From Bacteroidota bacterium (GTDB lineage: Bacteria; Bacteroidota; Bacteroidia; Chitinophagales; Chitinophagaceae), in NCBI GenBank assembly GCA_016712665.1, contig JADJQP010000003.1, positions 62,001-126,000 of the forward strand: a stretch of 64,000 bases of DNA, given 5' to 3'. Below the pieces are notes generated by a model. The model was not told the DNA's origin. It was given only the letters and a program-made list of their open reading frames with translations, and did not search any database. Shown in pieces: positions 57,609 through 64,000 of the stretch (position 1 is the first letter of the stretch; each line of letters starts with the position of its first letter). The position numbers were made by a program, and so were the translations under genes.

Positions 57609-58265
57609 CTACTTTGAAATAAAATACCGAATAATATCTGCAGGAATCTCTGTTTTATACCCACGATATCCATGAAAAAGTAAACGGTTCGAATGATCGA
57701 ATAGCATCACATAAGGAACACCTATAATGTCTCCTCTGCATTCCTCACATACCTGATTTCTAAATATCTCACCCCTTTTGCGGTCATCAAGAAACGATTT
57801 CACGGTATGATCTATGATATATGTAGGATAAAAGAAACCAGATCGAAATAATTTCTTTTGAAGCATTTGAATCAGATATGCGGCAATATTGTCAGAACTA
57901 ATCAAGAAAAATTTTACTTGGTCAGAAAATAGACTGTCAGATTTCTGAATATAGCGTAGCTCAGAGGGAGTTCCTTGGCAACCTACAGTATAGATAACAA
58001 AGTACTTGAAATAATTTCCTGCATTAGAAAGCAACGTACTAAAATTGGTAGCATTTATTAAATGAATTGGAATTTCATCAAAACGTTTCACCTGCAATTT
58101 GGTGTAAGAAACCTTCTCGAAAGGAATTGCTAGAAAATTTTGTTTGTTTCGATCCACGTTTTCCGACATTCTATTCGCAAGGTTGCCTACTCTCACAACT
58201 AAACTATTGCAAGAAGATAGAATTGTGAATGCTGAAAGTAAAATAACTACCTTTTTTAGTATCAT
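57609..58265 (-). CDS. Thioredoxin-fold-like lipoprotein
   Basis: A 218-aa lipoprotein (lipobox LSSC, Cys19). The mature part has a thioredoxin-like order: KYFVIYTVGCQGTPSEL at the position of the redox helix, a DQVKFFLISSDN strand, an IGVPYVMLFDHSNRLLFHG strand with a Gly-Val-Pro cis-Pro-like turn, and a terminal helix. Only one Cys is in the usual active site, plus a separate CEEC. Redox activity is uncertain. It lies directly upstream of the duplicated small-protein gene. Confidence 0.65.
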   Translation of the reverse strand: MILKKVVILLSAFTILSSCNSLVVRVGNLANRMSENVDRNKQNFLAIPFEKVSYTKLQVKRFDEIPIHLINATNFSTLLSNAGNYFKYFVIYTVGCQGTPSELRYIQKSDSLFSDQVKFFLISSDNIAAYLIQMLQKKLFRSGFFYPTYIIDHTVKSFLDDRKRGEIFRNQVCEECRGDIIGVPYVMLFDHSNRLLFHGYRGYKTEIPADIIRYFISK

Positions 58266-58311
58266 GATTAATAAAACAGTATTTTTAAATTTACTATATT
58301 TTCTACAATGA

Positions 58312-58797
58312 TTATTTTAGCAAAACAAGTTGAGCACCAGATTTAGGATCAGTAACAAATTCATAAAGTCCACCACGAACAGTACGTTCACCTGAAAAGC
58401 CTAACAACTGCATTACCTTGGAGTCAATTCGAAAATCACCATTTATTGAAAATTTGTTTCCCGAAAAATCACCTGCAAATTGTCTGTAGAATCTGCTACT
58501 AATTTCCATAGCTAGACCTCCCTGATAATTTACAAGATTTGCTGCAAATGAATTATTCTGCAAATCAAATTCTTCTTGGCCATCTGCGGTCTGCGAAATC
58601 TTTGTTGTGCTAATATCAAACTTAATGGTACCCGAGCAAAGTCCCTTTCCAACGCAAAAAACATCAGTCTTAGTAGCATTCCATTCAGGCTTTCCTCTTT
58701 TCCATGAAAATTCGACACCACCAATTCTAAATGCGTGACATTGAAAAGTGAAGAATGACAAAAATACAACACTCAAAATCAAAATTAACTTTTTCAT
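58312..58797 (-). CDS. Unknown exported protein
   Basis: A 161-aa protein with a signal peptide (residues 1-19 or 20, possibly a lipoprotein at FTFQC) and a beta-rich mature part (FCVGKGLCSGTIKFDIS, FSINGDFRIDSKVM). No family recognised. Its start is close to TTACCGTTAG boundary-like sequence. Confidence 0.55.
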   Translation of the reverse strand: MKKLILILSVVFLSFFTFQCHAFRIGGVEFSWKRGKPEWNATKTDVFCVGKGLCSGTIKFDISTTKISQTADGQEEFDLQNNSFAANLVNYQGGLAMEISSRFYRQFAGDFSGNKFSINGDFRIDSKVMQLLGFSGERTVRGGLYEFVTDPKSGAQLVLLK

Positions 58798-59301
58798 TTT
58801 ATTACCGGCTTTATTGTCGGCAGCCTTACCGTTAGTATGTTATTTCCCTACTCTATGATTGCCTTTTCGGGTTCCTGCATGATATACGCTTTCTAAATTG
58901 CTGAGCTGACAAGCTGTATTGAAAATCGGAATCATTCTATTTTTATTTGCTCCGATAATTATCCGACCTATTAACTCAACGTTGAGATGCACCTACTTTT
59001 TGAAAAAGCTAAAGCAAACTTAAAAACAGCTATATTTATATCCAAGCACATAGAGACTTATCTTATAAACGAGGTGTTTTAGGGCATAAACGGGGTGATT
59101 TAGCCGATAATTATTATTGGATACAAGGCGAACTTAACCCCGATCCTACAAGATGTACTACATAATAGTACTCAGTTTTACCACTAAGCCCCAATTCAAC
59201 AAAATGAATTATTGAAAGCCTCACCAAAAGTAATGAACAAGTAGTCTGTCGGTCGGAATAACAGACTGCAGATCAAGGGTTCGTATTTTATGTGGCAAGG
59301 T
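58798..59301. other. Gap with a possible coding remnant
   Basis: 58989-59087 encodes 32 codons from ATG (MHLLFEKAKANLKTAIF...). The other frame at about 59026-59163 reads AHRDLSYKRGVLGHKRGD and ends ELNPDPTRCTT before a stop. Both look like parts of one decayed or frameshifted gene of unknown family. The 58801-58930 part holds short palindromic pieces (GCCGGC/GCCGAC types) resembling worn boundary sequence. Confidence 0.35.
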
Positions 59302-59427
59302 AACGGTTCTTGCGGCAGGAGTTCGCAGCGGAATTCAAAGGTACACTGGTTAAAATCTATTCCAAGGCTGAATAAAGAAAATTAGATTGAATAGCTAGTC
59401 AGCCGCTATGACGATTTGTTGAGTGTT
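59302..59427 (-). repeat. attC-like palindromic site B
   Basis: In gene orientation it begins ACTCAAC (an exact RYYYAAC), then AAATCGTCATAGCGGCTGACTAGCTATTCAATC, an unpaired middle, then TTTGAATTCCGCTGCGAACTC and CTGCCGCAAGAACC, and ends GTTACCT. The two halves pair imperfectly (AGCGGC with GCTGCG and surroundings). It starts directly after the stop of the RCC1 gene. Confidence 0.65.
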
Positions 59428-59434
59428 GGTGGAA
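59425..59434. repeat. Terminal inverted repeat of the RCC1 cassette, 3' end
   Basis: GTTGGTGGAA (plus strand) lies 3 nt beyond the RCC1 stop codon. It is the exact reverse complement of 60860-60869 on the other side of the gene. Confidence 0.85.
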
Positions 59435-59437
59435 GTT

Positions 59438-60829
59438 TTATTGTTTAATTATTCTCGCTTTAAGTTCTCCAACTTCTAGAATGTAGATTCCATTTTGAAA
59501 CGAATTGATATTGATAATAAAAGGTCTTAATATAGTTCCTTCAAGTAATTTCACTCCTAGCAAATTGTAAATAGAATAGTGTTCCTTTTGATTAATTGAA
59601 TAAAATTCAAATCGATCAAAAGTTGGATTTGGGAAGGTAATTAATTTATACTTACTATTTTGCAATTCCTTAATAGACGATGGAAGACAATCTGTTAAAT
59701 TAATTTGTGTCAAAGAATCTCTATTTATATTTGTACTATCTCCTACACTTCCATAGTTATTTACTCCTGATGTAAATAGTTCATTCTCTGAATTTATAAA
59801 TGCTGAAATAGCACTTCCTCCACTTACAATACGCCAATTATTTACAGAACTTACCTGAGTTGGGATTAATCTGTTAATTGTATCTCCAAGCCCAAGTGTA
59901 CCATTTATATTATTTCCCCAAGAATAAAGTTCACCATTTGAATTAATGGCATGTGAGGTAGAATATCCACATGCAATACTTTCCCAATTGGAGCTGTTTC
60001 CTACTTGAGTAAATATTGGAGTTTCAATTTGATTTCCAATCCCCAATTCACCATACAGATTTTCACCACATGCCCATAAAGTTCCATTTTGCTTTAATGC
60101 CAAAGTATGGTGCCCGCCTGTTGCAACTGCTTTCCAATCAGACATTATTCCGATTTGAATAGGCTTATAATTATACTGCGTGTAATTACCACTTCCAAAT
60201 TGACCATGTCCATTTACTCCCCAGGCCCAAAGTGTGCCATTTGTCTTAATTCCAAAACTAAAACTATAGCCTGCGCTTACAAATGCCCAATCGGAATCAG
60301 ATCCAACCTGATGAGGTTCTAAAATTCCATTGGGGTAATAAGTCAACGACAGAGGAAAAGTAGTATCTCCTAATTCACCATAATAATTAGTTCCCCACGC
60401 CCACAATGTACCGTTACTTTTTAGAGCCAATGTATGATATAGTCCCATACTCAATGTGTCCCAGTCACTGTCTATCCCAATTTGTGTAGGTAACAACAAA
60501 GTATCCATAAATCCCGTACCAATATTTCCAAATTTATTTATCCCCCAACCAAATAATTTATTTGATTGATTAATGGCCATTCCCGCATGATGACCTGCAG
60601 CAATAATTTTCCAATCTGAAGTTGTAGAGATTTTTATAGGATGGTTTCTATTATTTGTGTCACCACATCCTATTTGATAAACCGCATTAAGACCCCATGC
60701 CCACATGGTCCCATCATTTAATAATGCATAAGATTGAGCTCCGCCACATTTAACATCTTTCCAGCACTGACCGAATGATTTTGTATTAATACTGAGATAA
60801 ATAAAAAAAATTACTGATAACTTCTTCAT
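59438..60829 (-). CDS. RCC1-repeat protein with T9SS sorting domain
   Basis: A 463-aa secreted protein: signal peptide (residues 1-20), seven RCC1-type repeats of about 50 residues (for example NGTLWAWGTNYYGELGD, NGTLWAWGVNGHGQFGSGN, NGELYSWGNNINGTLGLGD) that should close a seven-bladed propeller, and a T9SS C-terminal domain (ITFPNPTFDRFEF to the end). It is a probable T9SS cargo. The gene fits tightly between two inverted repeats: 30 nt lie before the ATG and 3 nt after the stop. No promoter is visible inside. Confidence 0.88.
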   Translation of the reverse strand: MKKLSVIFFIYLSINTKSFGQCWKDVKCGGAQSYALLNDGTMWAWGLNAVYQIGCGDTNNRNHPIKISTTSDWKIIAAGHHAGMAINQSNKLFGWGINKFGNIGTGFMDTLLLPTQIGIDSDWDTLSMGLYHTLALKSNGTLWAWGTNYYGELGDTTFPLSLTYYPNGILEPHQVGSDSDWAFVSAGYSFSFGIKTNGTLWAWGVNGHGQFGSGNYTQYNYKPIQIGIMSDWKAVATGGHHTLALKQNGTLWACGENLYGELGIGNQIETPIFTQVGNSSNWESIACGYSTSHAINSNGELYSWGNNINGTLGLGDTINRLIPTQVSSVNNWRIVSGGSAISAFINSENELFTSGVNNYGSVGDSTNINRDSLTQINLTDCLPSSIKELQNSKYKLITFPNPTFDRFEFYSINQKEHYSIYNLLGVKLLEGTILRPFIININSFQNGIYILEVGELKARIIKQ

Positions 60830-60859
60830 AAATTATAATTTTTTACTGTTTTTGTAAAT

Positions 60860-60869
60860 TTCCACCAAC
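60860..60869. repeat. Terminal inverted repeat of the RCC1 cassette, 5' end
   Basis: TTCCACCAAC (plus strand), the exact 10/10 reverse complement of 59425-59434. Confidence 0.85.
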
Positions 60870-60991
60870 GTTCCCTGCCTAGGCAGCAGTGCGGGAATTC
60901 AGAGTTCGTTAGCTTGGTAAAAGTACAAAAGAATATTAAAGAATCAAAAGATTGAATCGGTAGACAGCCCGCATTGCGCTTAGGCAGTGTT
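60867..60991 (-). repeat. attC-like palindromic site C
   Basis: The halves pair well. In gene orientation the left half is AACACTGCCTAAGCGCAATG then CGGG, and the right half is CCCGCACTGC then TGCCTAGGCAGGGAACGTT. The right half has about five extra bases next to the end triplet, so the palindrome is asymmetric, as in attC sites. The middle (about 60 nt) contains GATTCAATC-like and TTTACCAAGCTAAC pieces shared with other gaps. The stop codon of the preceding gene lies within its left half. Confidence 0.7.
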
Positions 60992-61720
60992 ACCTGCTGT
61001 ACTTTCATAAATTTCCATTGGTTGTTCATATATATACTCTATCGATGTTTTTTCTTTAAGATAGTCACTTACGATTTGGTTTTTACATATGAAATCAAAG
61101 AAAACATTGAGTTCATTACAAAAGTTCTCCGTTAGTTCAACTAGATCAGGAACTAATACCCAAACCTGATCCTGTTTTTCCAATTTTGGTATCCTAACTT
61201 TAGTCTCTGCATAATATTTTCTTATAAAGTTTATGTCAATTGTTATGACCTTGTCGTTATTAGGTATTTGCTCTTTGTGAAATACGTATTTTGGCCAATG
61301 ACAAAACAAAAACTCTTTTGGATGTTTAATAAAATTCATCCATTTCCTTATGTCTGCCAGCGTTTTGAAGTTCTTTTTATGATAATCCGCAAACAATTTA
61401 TTCTCGTTATCTTTATTAAGTACTTTAAATACAAAGTCGATTCTTTCAACAAAAGTATAAAGCCAAAAATTATACGTACTAAAATAAAAATCGATTTGTG
61501 TGTTAAATGCTGGAGTATAGTTTGTAAAAAAATCATCTACAACAGAAACAATTAGGGAATTTAGATTCTCGCCTAAACAGTCTTCACAATTTTTTGCACC
61601 ATCAGTAATTGTATCATAAATATTACATGCATTTGAATGAGGCTTATCATCTCTATAAAGTTTGGATAAGAAAATTTCTTTGTTTTTCTTATGGATTTCT
61701 ACTAAAGTCATATTTATCAA
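60980..61720 (-). CDS. Unknown soluble protein in a cassette
   Basis: A 246-aa protein without signal peptide or membrane segment and with no family I recognise. It is helix-rich, with TDGAKNCEDCLGENLNS (a Cys pair) and aromatic segments such as FYFSTYNFWLYTFVERIDFV and FIKHPKEFLFCHWPKYVF. The general look recalls cytosolic defence- or toxin-associated proteins, but that is only an impression. An ATG at 61711 is an alternative start. The stop codon lies inside site C, and matching inverted repeats flank the gene. Confidence 0.65.
   Translation of the reverse strand: MINMTLVEIHKKNKEIFLSKLYRDDKPHSNACNIYDTITDGAKNCEDCLGENLNSLIVSVVDDFFTNYTPAFNTQIDFYFSTYNFWLYTFVERIDFVFKVLNKDNENKLFADYHKKNFKTLADIRKWMNFIKHPKEFLFCHWPKYVFHKEQIPNNDKVITIDINFIRKYYAETKVRIPKLEKQDQVWVLVPDLVELTENFCNELNVFFDFICKNQIVSDYLKEKTSIEYIYEQPMEIYESTAGNTA
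60989..61002. repeat. Terminal inverted repeat of the 60980-61720 cassette, 3' end
   Basis: GTTACCTGCTGTAC (plus strand), which matches the reverse complement of 61752-61765 at 13 of 14 positions. It overlaps the last codons of the gene. Confidence 0.8.
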
Positions 61721-61751
61721 TGTTTATTTGGGTTTTGTTTGGGTATAGCAG

Positions 61752-61765
61752 GTAACTATCCGATA
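61752..61765. repeat. Terminal inverted repeat of the 60980-61720 cassette, 5' end
   Basis: GTATAGCAGGTAAC (plus strand), 31 nt upstream of the ATG on the minus strand, nearly the same offset (30 nt) as for the RCC1 gene. Confidence 0.8.
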
Positions 61766-61906
61766 AGACTACTTTTCTCATCTTTATCCCTCTTACTTTT
61801 CTATTCGTATTTATCAGCATATCTCAAATTTACAAAAAATACTAACAAAGCGCACCTTCTGAAGCACCATACTATTAAATACCAATTACTCTAGTGCTTG
61901 GTGGCC

Positions 61907-62059
61907 CACATATAAAAATTCATCAAGTACTTATCTGCTAAAAATTAAGACATACTTGTCATTGAATAATAATTCTTCAACCTATTGGAAGTCCTTCTTG
62001 ATTAGAAAGCTAATCCACAAATTTGTATCGAGTATGAAACTATTTTTTTTTATTGGCAT
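61907..62059 (-). pseudogene. Decayed PIN-domain (VapC-like) toxin
   Basis: From an ATG at 62059, 20 nt inside the antitoxin gene, the minus strand reads MPIKKNSFILDTNLWISFLI, the characteristic PIN start with its first catalytic Asp in ILDTN. An in-frame TAG at 61982-61984 follows. The same frame then continues VEELLFNDKYVLIFSR, a second stop, and VLDEFLYV, in the order expected for PIN-family toxins. After that similarity fades. The toxin is therefore inactivated by in-frame stops and truncation, unlike the single-base shifts seen elsewhere. Confidence 0.75.
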
Positions 62060-62258
62060 AACGTTCTGCTCGTACGATCTCCACTTCTTTTGTAATCTCT
62101 TCCATACTTATATTATCTGAATGCACTCTAAGTTTATTAAGTAAGTTCTTCAATCTATCTTGGTTGCTGGATTGAATTGAAATTAAATTCATAGCCGCTA
62201 AATCTTCCAACAGTTTTGCAGCTTTGGGTTCAATAAAATTAATTTGTAACGTTGTCAT
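62040..62258 (-). CDS. Antitoxin partner of the decayed PIN toxin
   Basis: A 72-aa protein with helical segments (PKAAKLLEDLAAMNLISIQ, and an EEITKEVEIVRAERYANKKK tail). This small leucine-rich antitoxin type (the ...AERYANKK ending) often precedes PIN toxins in Bacteroidota. The toxin start lies inside its last codons. The frame is intact although the toxin is not. Confidence 0.7.
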   Translation of the reverse strand: MTTLQINFIEPKAAKLLEDLAAMNLISIQSSNQDRLKNLLNKLRVHSDNISMEEITKEVEIVRAERYANKKK

Positions 62259-62733
62259 AATTCAAAAATAAACAAATTATGGATTCGTAGTGTTTTTTCT
62301 TCATGACTGCCAACGGACGAGCGCAGAAGCATTGCCGGACAAAGGTAGCGATAAAGCATAACATTTATTCGCAAACCATGTTCTACGAAGCATATTTGCT
62401 TCGTAGATAGATTCTGTGAGGGCGGGTATTGTATTTGAAGGAATTGATTCCAATTACAGTAGCGCAACAAATTATGCCAATCAAAAGAGTGTATTTAATG
62501 TTGAATTTTTATGGTGATGACGTTAAGTTTGCTGAAAGCCTGTCCGAACAGACGGGCAAAAGAATACAGCTTCGAAGCAAGGATGCTTCGAAGAACTGGG
62601 AGACCGTTACGGTTTTTTCTTGGACCGTGTAGTCGATGGCTTGTATGAGTAGGGTGTGGGTGGCGGTTAAGTTGGATAGCCAAAGGCTGTGAAGAACATA
62701 AGGCTTACGAAGGCATAGCCTTCGAAGAGGTGT
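62259..62733. repeat. Gap rich in perfect hairpins, with a dispersed two-hairpin repeat
   Basis: Perfect hairpins are CTACGAAGCA-tatt-TGCTTCGTAG (62383-62406) and CTTCGAAGCA-agga-TGCTTCGAAG (62570-62593). A repeat at 62677-62732 has AGCC-aaa-GGCT followed by AAGAACAT and CGAAGGC-ata-GCCTTCG. It is the inverted relative of the tandem repeat at 43417-43740. A plus-strand frame (62429-62632) exists but runs through a hairpin and is not called. Confidence 0.7.
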
Positions 62734-63059
62734 CTAGGCAGTTGAAGCCCTTTCACAATTTCATCCGGAATTGTCAATGCCTCCTCTAAGTGAAATTAAT
62801 CGCTTTTGAGTAACATCCTTTGAAAAGCAGGTAACTTCCCCAACTCCTCTTTGCTTATTTGAAAACCAAGGTTTCCTTTCTTCGGTTCGTTAAAAATAAA
62901 GGTATACGTAATCTGCCTATTGGAAATTGCTTTGCAATTCGTGCCAATCGGGTTGCAATTAGAATTCAGAATGGTGCCTTTTTTTTCAATCTTATCGGCC
63001 ATGCTGCCGGCCCAACTAAGACAAAAGAGTAGTACCAGAAAAATACTTCTATAAAACAT
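62734..63059 (-). pseudogene. Truncated copy of the small exported protein at 57082
   Basis: Nearly identical to the first part of the 57082-57483 gene: signal peptide, then the Cys pair, then KLPAFQRMLLKSD. A CAA-to-TAA change (62793-62795 on the plus strand) stops it after 87 residues. The same frame then continues with the family sequence to 62734, where similarity ends abruptly at the hairpin repeat, so the last 27 or so codons are missing. Confidence 0.85.
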
Positions 63060-63162
63060 AAACTAATAATTTTTAGTGTAGAAAAAAATGTAATGAGGGT
63101 GCCTTCCTAAAAACGAATGTTCAGTTCACAGGAAAAAAGGCTGTGATAAAGGTAATTTTGCA
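62734..63162. repeat. Segmental duplication of 57158-57587
   Basis: About 430 nt match 57158-57587 with few differences. They cover most of the small-protein gene and about 100 nt of its upstream region, including TGTTCAGTTCA and AGGCTGTGATAAAGGTAATT. Beyond both ends the sequences are unrelated. Confidence 0.88.
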
Positions 63163-63183
63163 GAAAATTCATAGCCGCGGAAC

Positions 63184-63738
63184 TTACTTAAGCATTTTCT
63201 TATAAAAAGCTTGGGAATAATTTTGATGGTCCAATTGACCACCGTTTAACAAAAAGCAGAAATAATTCAAATTAACTTTTTTTCTAGTTACCTCACTTAT
63301 GATTCGCTTATAATCATCTAGTTCTTCGCCAGCAGCCACCTGGTACGATTCAAAATTGATTTGGTACGTATTGAAAAAGTATGCAATCTTTCCAACTTTG
63401 TTCTGTGCAATTTTTAAATAATCTAATCCTTCTTTTCTATCACTAATGAGAACAAACCGATACCCATTTTCATTCAGATGTTTCTTGAGTCTATGCATAC
63501 TTGGCATTAAATCAATAATACCACTGCACCAGGGTTGCCACAATTGAACAGCAAATTTGTTTCCCTCGCTTATCAACTTTCTAAATGTTGAGGTGTCGAT
63601 TCTCTTAATGTAGAAAACAGTAGTGTCGTTACGATTAACTTCGCTACCAAAATCTACTTCAAGGATTGGTTTAAACAGATGTTGAGAAAAGGTATTGCTG
63701 CCAATGGTAATTAATATCAAAAATAAAAAATATCTCAT
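63184..63738 (-). CDS. Exported thioredoxin-fold-like protein
   Basis: A 184-aa protein with a signal peptide (residues 1-19, ending in NTFSQ). The mature part has a thioredoxin-like layout with FAVQLWQPWCSGIIDLMPSM at the active-site position (only one Cys, so CxxC is not complete), then RFVLISDRKEGLDYL. It is a distant counterpart of the lipoprotein at 57609: both lie directly upstream of a copy of the small exported protein. The ATG at 63738 begins the signal peptide. Confidence 0.68.
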   Translation of the reverse strand: MRYFLFLILITIGSNTFSQHLFKPILEVDFGSEVNRNDTTVFYIKRIDTSTFRKLISEGNKFAVQLWQPWCSGIIDLMPSMHRLKKHLNENGYRFVLISDRKEGLDYLKIAQNKVGKIAYFFNTYQINFESYQVAAGEELDDYKRIISEVTRKKVNLNYFCFLLNGGQLDHQNYSQAFYKKMLK

Positions 63739-63796
63739 AAATAAAAAATAAAAGTAGCCAGTTGGGAAACTCCAACCGACTACCAAATTTAGATAA

Positions 63797-64000
63797 TTAT
63801 TGTGCATTAATTTTCACGGTAACAGAACCGAAAGGATTAGAGGAAGTATAATTTATAGAGTAGGTTCCTGGTATTAGTTGCAAGCTACGATAACCAAACA
63901 ACCTTGATATTGAAGGCGGCATTGTGAGTACCTCATCTACATCAGCGAAAAATGCAGTTGCTTGTTCAGGCAATTTAGATAAAAATGCAATAGTCATGGT
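63797..64000 (-). CDS. Partial third member of the small exported protein family
   Basis: The frame is open to the window end, so the start is missing. The visible part (SKLPEQATAFFADVDEVLTM, then LIPGTYSINYTSSNPFG) lines up with KLP...LTIPDEIVKALQLP...VPPGMYRISL of the protein at 57082. It is a diverged homologue. It is followed 58 nt later by the thioredoxin-like gene, the same pairing as in the other block. Confidence 0.6.
   Translation of the reverse strand, partial: TMTIAFLSKLPEQATAFFADVDEVLTMPPSISRLFGYRSLQLIPGTYSINYTSSNPFGSVTVKINAQ

Noticed and set aside
60826..61029. Minus-strand open frame of 67 codons across site C
   Set aside because: It runs through both arms of the palindromic site and overlaps two real genes; composition is unlike coding sequence.
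62429..62632. Plus-strand frame of 67 codons (GKRIQLRSKDASKNWETV segment)
   Set aside because: It passes through a perfect hairpin and lacks a recognisable family or promoter, although the segment looks protein-like.
52885..64000. Cassette-like region as a prophage or conjugative element
   Set aside because: No phage structural, integrase, relaxase or T4SS-like genes are visible.

Overview
The window is a piece of a low-GC Bacteroidota chromosome, most like the Chitinophagales/Sphingobacteriales. The support is: secreted proteins with type IX secretion (T9SS) C-terminal sorting domains; GldA-, GldB- and GldN-like gliding/T9SS genes; DUF6249, DUF6263, DUF6913 and BT_3928 families; and the Bacteroidota promoter form (TTG, about 19 nt, TAnnTTTG) in front of many genes. 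No rRNA, tRNA, CRISPR array, phage or complete insertion sequence was recognised.

Layout. 0-15 kb: 3' end of uvrA, a GldB-like lipoprotein, a PhoB/PhoR-type two-component pair with a membrane metallopeptidase between them, a TPR protein, a glycosyltransferase, a thioesterase, an oligopeptide-type permease, cmk and icd. 15-19 kb: dispersed palindromic repeats around a BspA-like repeat protein with a T9SS tail, then a GNAT. 19-29 kb: rluF, dapA and gldA-like genes, transglutaminase-like and NlpC/P60 proteins, transporters, a beta-helix T9SS cargo and a MORN/GldN-like fusion. 29-36 kb: an envelope-sugar group (membrane glycosyltransferase with TPRs, gmhA, hddC) and a BNR/sortilin-type beta-propeller. 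36-46 kb: housekeeping genes clpX, ubiX, rplS, tatA, a lytic transglycosylase, truA, mutS2 and pheT. 46-52.6 kb: a sigma-factor/GIN-domain group, a Crp-type regulator and a stand-alone ClpP-like protein.

52.8-64 kb is different. Every convincing gene lies on the minus strand, most have no recognisable family, and they are separated by about 125-nt imperfect palindromes. At least two single genes are bounded by exact or near-exact short terminal inverted repeats that abut these palindromes. This is the geometry of integron gene cassettes with attC sites, but no integrase is visible. The region also holds a ParE-type toxin-antitoxin pair, a decayed PIN toxin beside an intact antitoxin, an RCC1-repeat T9SS cargo, and a duplicated block coding a small secreted protein next to thioredoxin-like proteins. 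This cassette-like array is the best candidate for something undescribed.

A second pattern runs through the whole window. About a dozen genes, including essential ones (pheT, mutS2, the response regulator), carry single-base frameshifts, several of them in homopolymers. Sequencing or assembly indels explain this better than gene decay. I give merged coordinates for these genes and describe each shift.
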